From assembly GCF_013004105.1 (NCBI RefSeq), contig NZ_CP053085.1:2418001-2482000 (forward strand): 64,000 nt of DNA, written 5' to 3'. Numbering within the stretch: position 1 is the first letter of the stretch; each line of letters opens with the position of its first letter. This stretch comes from Gemmatimonas groenlandica. Lineage in GTDB: Bacteria > Gemmatimonadota > Gemmatimonadetes > Gemmatimonadales > Gemmatimonadaceae. The notes beneath the pieces are model-generated. The model ran no database searches. It worked only from the letters and a program-made list of their open reading frames with translations, and was not told where the DNA came from. The position numbers were made by a program, and so were the translations under genes. This document shows positions 58,688-64,000 of the stretch, piece after piece.

Positions 58688-59092
58688 TCAGCGCGCGCGG
58701 GGGATGACTTCACCGCTCTTGACGCCGACGCGCTCCTTCGTACCGTCGGTGTCGATGCGCTTCTTCGTGCGCGTCGGCTTGCCGGTCTTCGAATCGAGCA
58801 ACATCGCGTTCGACGCGTGGAAGGGCGCGGCCATCTCGATGATGCCGCTCGTCTCTTCCGCCGTACGCGCCTTGCGGTGCTTCTTCACAATATTGATGCC
58901 TTCCACCTTGATACGGCCCGTCTTGGGGTACACCTGAAGGACCTTCCCTTCCTTCCCCTTGTCGTCGCCGCGCATGATGCGGACGGTATCACCCTTCGTG
59001 ACGTGGATGACCTCGCGCGAAGCCTTCAGCGCGTGGCGTCCAGCGCCGAGGCGCTGTCCACGGTCCGTCTTGTAGTACACGTTCTTACGCAT
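58688..59092 (-). CDS. rplX: Ribosomal protein L24, N-terminally extended
   Basis: 134 residues, about 30 more than usual. The KOW motif core is [20 protein letters not shown] with [19 protein letters not shown] and the end [10 protein letters not shown]. The extra N-terminus ([20 protein letters not shown]) is basic. ATG 59092 is one base after the rplN stop; the frame extends to 59122 but overlaps rplN. L24 starts large-subunit assembly. Confidence 0.94.
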   Translation of the reverse strand: MRKNVYYKTDRGQRLGAGRHALKASREVIHVTKGDTVRIMRGDDKGKEGKVLQVYPKTGRIKVEGINIVKKHRKARTAEETSGIIEMAAPFHASNAMLLDSKTGKPTRTKKRIDTDGTKERVGVKSGEVIPRAR

Positions 59093-59093
59093 C

Positions 59094-59462
59094 TCAGAGC
59101 ACCTCAGGCGCCAGCGACACAATCTTCATGTACCGCTTCTCGCGCAGTTCACGCGCCACGGGACCGAAAATACGGGTCGCCTTCGGCTCACCGTTGTCGT
59201 TGATGATGACGACCGCGTTCTCATCGAAACGGATGTAGCTGCCGTCCTTGCGACGCGTTTCCTTGACCGTGCGCACTACCACGGCCTTGGCCACGTCGGA
59301 CTTTTTCACGGTGCCGTTCGGGAGCGCGTCCTTCACCGCCACGATGACCCGGTCACCCAGGCCCGCATAGCGACGGCGCGTGCCGCCCAGCACACGGATC
59401 ACCAGGGCACGCTTGGCGCCACTGTTGTCCGCGACCTTCACGACCGATTCCTGCTGAATCAT
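59094..59462 (-). CDS. rplN: Ribosomal protein L14
   Basis: 122 residues, exactly the family size. Conserved [32 protein letters not shown] and [20 protein letters not shown], then [23 protein letters not shown] 59462. Part of the subunit interface region. Confidence 0.98.
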   Translation of the reverse strand: MIQQESVVKVADNSGAKRALVIRVLGGTRRRYAGLGDRVIVAVKDALPNGTVKKSDVAKAVVVRTVKETRRKDGSYIRFDENAVVIINDNGEPKATRIFGPVARELREKRYMKIVSLAPEVL

Positions 59463-59475
59463 GGTTTAGTTCCCC

Positions 59476-59772
59476 TTAACGCGCGCGTTCGACGATCTCG
59501 ACCACGCGCCACCGCTTGTCCTTCGACAAGGGCCGGGTCTCCATGATACGAACCAGATCGCCGAGCTTCGCCGAGTTCTCCTCGTCGTGCGCTTTCAGCT
59601 TGCGGGTCCGCGTCACCATCTTGCCATACTGGGGGTGAGGCATCCGTCGGTCGATGCGCACCACCACCGTCTTATCCATCTTATCGCTCACCACCAGACC
59701 CGTACGCACCTTGCGCGCGGTCCGGTCGGAGGCGCCATTCTGCGTGGCGCTCGCGTTGTTCATCTCAGCCAT
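59476..59772 (-). CDS. rpsQ: Ribosomal protein S17
   Basis: 98 residues with a 15-residue N-terminal extension ([13 protein letters not shown]). Core: [40 protein letters not shown] and [20 protein letters not shown]. Start ATG 59772. Binds 16S rRNA helices early in assembly. Confidence 0.97.
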   Translation of the reverse strand: MAEMNNASATQNGASDRTARKVRTGLVVSDKMDKTVVVRIDRRMPHPQYGKMVTRTRKLKAHDEENSAKLGDLVRIMETRPLSKDKRWRVVEIVERAR

Positions 59773-59786
59773 CGATCGGATTCCGG

Positions 59787-59990
59787 TTAGCGGCCACGGG
59801 TCGCGAGCTGACGCTCGCGCTGCACCGTCTTGAGGCGCGCAATGTCCCTGCGGATGCTGCGCAACCGCAGCGGCTCTTCCAGCGCTTCGGTGCCGCTCCG
59901 GAACTTGAGGCGGAAACGCTCCTCCTCGAGTTCGGCGATACGGGCCACCAGTTCGTTTTCCGCGAGCGCGCGGATCTCTTCACTCTTCAT
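59787..59990 (-). CDS. rpmC: Ribosomal protein L29
   Basis: 67 residues, two-helix hairpin typical of L29. [20 protein letters not shown] and the second helix [23 protein letters not shown] 59990 overlaps the rplP stop by 4 nt (ATGA). Near the peptide exit tunnel. Confidence 0.96.
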   Translation of the reverse strand: MKSEEIRALAENELVARIAELEEERFRLKFRSGTEALEEPLRLRSIRRDIARLKTVQRERQLATRGR

Positions 59991-60409
59991 TCGGTCACCG
60001 CCTCCTCACGGGCAACAAACTTGGTCTTTACGCCGAGCTTCGCGGCAGCCAGGCCCATTGCCGTTTCGGCAAGTTCCCGCGTCACGCCTTCGATCTCGAA
60101 CATCACTCGGCCCGGCTTCACCACCGCCACCCACATCTCGGGCGATCCCTTGCCCTTACCCATGCGCGTTTCGGCCGGCTTCTTCGTGATCGGCTTGTCC
60201 GGGAAAATCCGGATCCACACCTTACCGCCACGCTTGATGTGACGCGTCATCGCGACGCGGCACGCTTCGATCTGACGGCTCGTGACCCAAGCCGGCTCCA
60301 GCGCCTGCAAACCGAAGGTGCCGAACGACACCTCCGATCCACGGTGCGCGAGCCCGGTCATGCGGCCCTTGAACATCTTGCGGAACTTGACCCGCTTCGG
60401 ACTCAGCAT
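59987..60409 (-). CDS. rplP: Ribosomal protein L16
   Basis: 140 residues. [60 protein letters not shown] and [20 protein letters not shown] are conserved. L16 shapes the aminoacyl-tRNA binding site. ATG 60409; its stop overlaps rpmC. 11 nt after rpsC. Confidence 0.98.
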   Translation of the reverse strand: MLSPKRVKFRKMFKGRMTGLAHRGSEVSFGTFGLQALEPAWVTSRQIEACRVAMTRHIKRGGKVWIRIFPDKPITKKPAETRMGKGKGSPEMWVAVVKPGRVMFEIEGVTRELAETAMGLAAAKLGVKTKFVAREEAVTE

Positions 60410-60420
60410 CTCTTAGTTCC

Positions 60421-61080
60421 TCAGTTGCCGGTCGAGTAGGTCTTGCCGCGACGATCTTCCACGATCTCACCCTTGAAGATCCACACCTTGACACCAATGG
60501 TGCCGTACGTGGTCTTCGCGGTGCTCGTGGCGTAATCGATGTCGGCGCGCAGTGTATGAAGGGGCACCCGGCCTTCCATGTACCCTTCCGTTCGCGCGAT
60601 TTCGGCACCGCCAAGACGGCCGCCGGCCTTCACCTTGATACCAAGCGCGCCCATCCGCATCGCGCTCTGCACCGCGCGCTTCATGGCGCGACGGAACGAG
60701 ATACGCTGAGACAGCTGCGCCGCAATGTTGTCGGCCACCAGCTGCGCCTCGACTTCCGGACGCTTGATCTCTTCGACGTTGATGCCGACTTCCTTGCCCG
60801 TGAGCTGTGCCAGCTCGTCACGCAGCTTGTCGACCTCCGCGCCCTTCTTGCCGATCACCACGCCCGGACGGCCGGTGTGAATCGTGACTACGACCTTGCC
60901 CGGCTTGCGCTCGATCGTCACGTCCGAAATGGCCGCATTCTCGAGACGAGCCTTCAGGTACTTGCGGAGCAGCGCGTCTTCCTTCAACAGCGCCGGCATC
61001 TCCTTCTTCGCGTACCAGGTCGAGCGCCAGTTCTTCGTGACACCGAGGCGGAACCCGATCGGATTAGTCTTTTGTCCCAT
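60421..61080 (-). CDS. rpsC: Ribosomal protein S3
   Basis: 219 residues. [20 protein letters not shown] at the N-terminus; KH domain [41 protein letters not shown]-terminal [23 protein letters not shown] 61080 overlaps the rplV stop by 1 nt (TAATG); the longer frame is not supported. Part of the 30S mRNA entry tunnel. Confidence 0.98.
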   Translation of the reverse strand: MGQKTNPIGFRLGVTKNWRSTWYAKKEMPALLKEDALLRKYLKARLENAAISDVTIERKPGKVVVTIHTGRPGVVIGKKGAEVDKLRDELAQLTGKEVGINVEEIKRPEVEAQLVADNIAAQLSQRISFRRAMKRAVQSAMRMGALGIKVKAGGRLGGAEIARTEGYMEGRVPLHTLRADIDYATSTAKTTYGTIGVKVWIFKGEIVEDRRGKTYSTGN

Positions 61081-61457
61081 TAGCGCACCGCCTCCGCCAC
61101 GATGATCTCGATGTGGCTCGTCCGCTTGGCAATTGGCGTCGCACGACCCATGGCCGCCGGCATCCAACGCTTCAGCTTCGGACCCTCGTTCACGATAGCC
61201 TTCGTGATCACCAGCGCGTCGACATCCAGCGACGTGTTGGCAGCACGGGCTGCCTGCTCTGCGTTCGCGACGGCGCTGGCCAGCGTCTTCTCGATCTGCT
61301 TGGCCGCACCCTTCTTCGAGAACTTGAGAATCGCCAGCGCGTCGTTCACACGCTGACCGCGGATCTGGTCGATCACCAGCCGCATCTTGTACGGAGACTG
61401 ACGCGCCGTGCGCTGAATCGCGCGCGCTTCAGTGCCGGTCTTCAAAGCCTTGGCCAT
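61080..61457 (-). CDS. rplV: Ribosomal protein L22
   Basis: 125 residues. [40 protein letters not shown] and the hairpin [20 protein letters not shown] that lines the exit tunnel, with [12 protein letters not shown] at the end. ATG 61457, 3 nt after rpsS. Confidence 0.98.
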   Translation of the reverse strand: MAKALKTGTEARAIQRTARQSPYKMRLVIDQIRGQRVNDALAILKFSKKGAAKQIEKTLASAVANAEQAARAANTSLDVDALVITKAIVNEGPKLKRWMPAAMGRATPIAKRTSHIEIIVAEAVR

Positions 61458-61460
61458 GGA

Positions 61461-61760
61461 TTACTTGCCTCCCTTACCAGCGGGCTTCTTCGCGTCGACC
61501 TTCTGGCCCGCGTGACCGCGGAACAGACGCGTCGGCGAGAATTCGCCGAGCTTATGGCCGACCATGTTTTCCGTCACGTACACGGGGATGAACTTGTTCC
61601 CGTTGTGCACCGCGAACGTGTGGCCGACGAACTCGGGGAGAATCGTGCTCGCTCGAGACCACGTCTTCACCACCTTCTTCTCGCTGCGGCCGTTCATGGC
61701 GATCACCTTAGCTTCGAGGCGCTCAGCGACGAACGGACCCTTCTTAATGCTTCTGGACAT
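61461..61760 (-). CDS. rpsS: Ribosomal protein S19
   Basis: 99 residues. [60 protein letters not shown], and [14 protein letters not shown] are conserved; C-terminal basic tail KKPAGKGGK. In the 30S head, forming a heterodimer with S13. ATG 61760. Confidence 0.98.
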   Translation of the reverse strand: MSRSIKKGPFVAERLEAKVIAMNGRSEKKVVKTWSRASTILPEFVGHTFAVHNGNKFIPVYVTENMVGHKLGEFSPTRLFRGHAGQKVDAKKPAGKGGK

Positions 61761-61784
61761 ATAGGTTCTCGATTCGCCTGGCGG

Positions 61785-62615
61785 TTACTGCGTCGCCCGG
61801 CCGCGCTTGCGGCCGCGCACGATGAGACGCGTTGAAGCCTTCTTCTTGTTGCGCGTCTTGACGCCCTCGGGCTTGCCCCACGGGCTGACCACGTTCCGGC
61901 CGCCGCGCGTACGTCCACCGTGCGGGTGATCCACCGGGTTCATCACTTCACCACGAACCTTCGGACGCTTGCCCAGCCAGCGGCTCTTACCCGCCTTGCC
62001 GTGCGACTGCAACTCATGCTCCGAGTTGCCGACTTCGCCGATCGTCGCGGTGCAGTTACCGTGCACCAGGCGCATTTCGGTGCTGCTCAGACGGAGCGTC
62101 ACGTACTCGCCTTCCTTCGCCACGACCTGGGCAAAGGTGCCGGCCGAGCGCGCCATCTGACCGCCCTTGCCGATCTTCAGCTCGATGTTGTGCACCTGCG
62201 TACCGAGCGGCACTTCCTTCAGGGGCATCGCGTTGCCGACGCGGAAATCGCTTCCCGGGCCCGCCACGATCGTATCACCCTGCTTGAGTCCCTTCGGGTG
62301 CAGAATGTAGCGCTTCTCGCCGTCCGTGTACTCGACCAGCGCGATACGCGCCGAGCGATTCGGATCGTACTCGATCTCCTTCACAACCGCCGGCATGCCG
62401 TGCTTGTTGCGCTTGAAATCGATGAGGCGGTACATCCGCTTGTGTCCACCGCCGATGCGGCGCATGGAGATGTGACCGTGATTGTCGCGGCCACCCGACT
62501 TCTTGAGAGGCTCGACCAGCGACTTCTCGGGCGTCGAACGCGTGATCTCGGCGAAATCCGACACCGAGCGGAAGCGCGAACCCTTGCTGACCGGCTTGAA
62601 CTGACGAATACCCAT
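61785..62615 (-). CDS. rplB: Ribosomal protein L2
   Basis: 276 residues, normal. [60 protein letters not shown], and the peptidyl-transferase region [20 protein letters not shown] with [23 protein letters not shown] 62615, 5 nt after rplW. Required for subunit joining. Confidence 0.98.
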   Translation of the reverse strand: MGIRQFKPVSKGSRFRSVSDFAEITRSTPEKSLVEPLKKSGGRDNHGHISMRRIGGGHKRMYRLIDFKRNKHGMPAVVKEIEYDPNRSARIALVEYTDGEKRYILHPKGLKQGDTIVAGPGSDFRVGNAMPLKEVPLGTQVHNIELKIGKGGQMARSAGTFAQVVAKEGEYVTLRLSSTEMRLVHGNCTATIGEVGNSEHELQSHGKAGKSRWLGKRPKVRGEVMNPVDHPHGGRTRGGRNVVSPWGKPEGVKTRNKKKASTRLIVRGRKRGRATQ

Positions 62616-62620
62616 GCGAA

Positions 62621-62908
62621 TCAGCCCTCGAAGATCGCGATGGTGTCGCCGTCACGCAGCTTCACTATCGCCTTCTTGGTATGTGGACGGCGACCGATCG
62701 ACTGGCCGACGCGACGCGACTTACCACGCGCATTCGACGTCCAGACACCAGTCACCTTCACGCCGAACAGCTGCTCGACGGCCGCCTTGATGGAATACTT
62801 ATTGGCGTCGGGCGCCACTTCGAACGTGTACTCGCCACGATCCTGGTACGCAGCCGAGCTGCGCTCCGTGATGATCGGGCGCATGATAGTGCGATGAATA
62901 GTCGCCAT
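62621..62908 (-). CDS. rplW: Ribosomal protein L23
   Basis: 95 residues. [60 protein letters not shown], and the end [11 protein letters not shown]. Binds at the tunnel exit and is the docking site for trigger factor. ATG 62908, 3 nt after rplD. Confidence 0.97.
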   Translation of the reverse strand: MATIHRTIMRPIITERSSAAYQDRGEYTFEVAPDANKYSIKAAVEQLFGVKVTGVWTSNARGKSRRVGQSIGRRPHTKKAIVKLRDGDTIAIFEG

Positions 62909-62911
62909 CGG

Positions 62912-63553
62912 TTACGCCTCCGCCGAAGTCTGGGTGAGTGCCGACGACTCGATCACCACGACATCCGACCACAGGATGTGATAGGTGCTCACATCGCTGA
63001 ACGGCATCACGTGCGCGTGGGCGACGTTGCGGGCGCTCAGGTACACGTTCGGCTTCACACCGTCCGTGAGGAGCAGCACCTTCTTCCCGGCCACACCAAG
63101 CGACTCGAACAGGCTGAGTATCGACTTCGTCTTGGGAGCGCTGTAGGTCAGCGCATCCACCAGCATGACCGCGTTCTCGCGGGCACGGGCATTCAGCGCG
63201 CTCTTCCGCGCCAAGGCACGAACCTGCTTCGGCACGATCTGCGTGTACTTGCGCGGGATCGGACCAAACACCGTACCACCACCCGGCCAGTTCGGCGCGC
63301 GAATCGAGCCCTGACGGGCGCGACCGGTGCCCTTCTGCTTCCACGGCTTCTGGTTGCCGCCGGTCACTTCACCGCGCGTCTTGGTCTTGGCCGTGCCCTG
63401 GCGGCGGTTGGCGAGGAACGCCTTCACCGCCTGGTGCATGACCGGCACATTCACCGTGCCGTCGAACATGCCTTCGGGCAGCTGGCGGGTACCGCCCTGC
63501 TTGCCCTGCGCCGAGAACACAGGCGCCTGAAAGGTCTGAGTTTCCGTGGTCAT
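62912..63553 (-). CDS. rplD: Ribosomal protein L4
   Basis: 213 residues. [60 protein letters not shown] and the C-terminal half ([20 protein letters not shown]) are typical. In E. coli L4 also controls the S10 operon. ATG 63553, 2 nt after rplC. Confidence 0.97.
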   Translation of the reverse strand: MTTETQTFQAPVFSAQGKQGGTRQLPEGMFDGTVNVPVMHQAVKAFLANRRQGTAKTKTRGEVTGGNQKPWKQKGTGRARQGSIRAPNWPGGGTVFGPIPRKYTQIVPKQVRALARKSALNARARENAVMLVDALTYSAPKTKSILSLFESLGVAGKKVLLLTDGVKPNVYLSARNVAHAHVMPFSDVSTYHILWSDVVVIESSALTQTSAEA

Positions 63554-63555
63554 GA

Positions 63556-64000
63556 TCAGCTCTGCTTCCGCACGAAGACGATGCCGTTCGTCGGCCCCGC
63601 CACGCTGCCGCGCAGATAAATAAGGTTGCGCTCAGCATCGATCTTCTCGATGCGAATGCCGATGGCCGTGTGACGGACGTTGCCGTACTGGCCCGGCATC
63701 TTCTTGCCCTTGATAACGCGCGACGGATCCGTGCCCGCGCCGATCGAGCCAGGCTTGCGGTGCTTCGTGTTACCGTGCGTGTTCGGTCCGCCGTGGAAGC
63801 CATAACGCTTCACGACGCCTTGGAAGCCACGGCCCTTCGAGGTGCCTTCGACCTTGACCTTTTCGCCAGGCGCGAAGATACCGACCGTGATCGTATCGCC
63901 CACCGTGTACGTCGGAGCCTCGGCGTTCTTGCCCGGGGCATCGTCGAGACGGAAGCTGCGGAGTACGGTTGGCGGGGCGTCGAGCCCGGCCTTCTTCGCA
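63556..64000 (-). CDS. rplC: Ribosomal protein L3, 3' part, cut by the window edge
   Basis: The frame runs from the window end to TGA 63556-63558; about 147 C-terminal residues are seen. GDTITVGIFAPGEKVKVEGT, SKGRGFQGVVKRYGFHGGPN, THGNTKHRKPGSIGAGTDPS and KGKKMPGQYGNVRHTAIGIR are L3 hallmarks, followed by RIEKIDAERNLIYLRGSVAG. The 5' end and the operon promoter lie beyond 64000. The first visible codons read AKKAGLDAPPTVLRSFRL, which fits L3 and shows that the gene continues upstream of the GTG at 63903. Confidence 0.96.
   Translation of the reverse strand, partial: AKKAGLDAPPTVLRSFRLDDAPGKNAEAPTYTVGDTITVGIFAPGEKVKVEGTSKGRGFQGVVKRYGFHGGPNTHGNTKHRKPGSIGAGTDPSRVIKGKKMPGQYGNVRHTAIGIRIEKIDAERNLIYLRGSVAGPTNGIVFVRKQS

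Overview
The window is a 64 kb chromosomal segment of a high-GC, diderm bacterium. It encodes a TonB-dependent receptor, an outer-membrane-type barrel, many lipoproteins and DUF4159/MoxR-type genes, and a YpdA-type reductase that hints at bacillithiol. Together with the AT-like signal peptides, the many GTG/TTG starts and the gene mix (Asp-box sortilin-like proteins, DUF4175/DUF4159 operon, LL-DAP-type aminotransferase), this fits Gemmatimonadota best. That assignment is inference from gene content; no rRNA gene is present.

Layout. 1-4.0 kb: tail of a + strand gene, then a minus-strand murQ-anmK-GH3 cassette for cell-wall sugar recycling. 4-6.6 kb: outer-membrane-like protein and gamma-glutamyltransferase. 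6.6-7.7 kb: a hairpin flanked by inverted repeat arrays, then a lipoprotein gene broken by a G9 run. 7.7-13.6 kb: an MdlA/BmrC-like ABC exporter half, a minus-strand operon (LOR/SDH enzyme, acidic protein, Fur, CcdA) and YceI. 13.6-31.4 kb: an almost uninterrupted minus-strand block of 17 genes. It holds an SDR enzyme, a GAF sensor, a translationally coupled MoxR/DUF58/BatA/DUF4175/DUF4159 operon headed by two small unknown proteins (one ubiquitin-like), then an HDAC-like deacetylase, CorA, a Ser/Thr kinase, a dipeptide epimerase, PriA and an aminotransferase. 31.5-35.9 kb: phytase plus TonB receptor, and a small secreted charged protein. 35.9-40.2 kb: a lipoprotein, a very large Asp-box propeller protein, and a GxxExxY (PD-(D/E)XK) nuclease gene followed by a 100-bp palindrome of CTCTGCG units. 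40.2-51.7 kb: housekeeping genes (glyS, ypdA, purA, DUF456, dapA-like, pilT, 2-hydroxyacid dehydrogenase, trpS, suhB-like, ftcD). 51.7-64 kb: the S10-spc ribosomal superoperon on the minus strand, from rplC (cut by the window edge) through secY-adk-map.

Functional links. MurQ, AnmK, the GH3 protein and, 13 kb away, an L-Ala-D/L-Glu-type epimerase form a muropeptide recycling set. Phytase and TonB receptor form a likely phosphate or inositol-phosphate scavenging unit. Most adjacent minus-strand genes overlap by 1-4 nt (ATGA/GTGA/TAATG), which implies translational coupling.

The most interesting items are the ubiquitin-fold-like protein in the MoxR operon, the GxxExxY nuclease with its palindrome, the G9 frameshift lipoprotein, the GH3 enzyme lacking its catalytic His, the RGG-rich extension of S5 with an Ala/Gly/Lys extension of L5, and a long hairpin before rpsH. 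No CRISPR array, tRNA, rRNA or insertion sequence was seen, and no gene-free stretch exceeds 300 bases.
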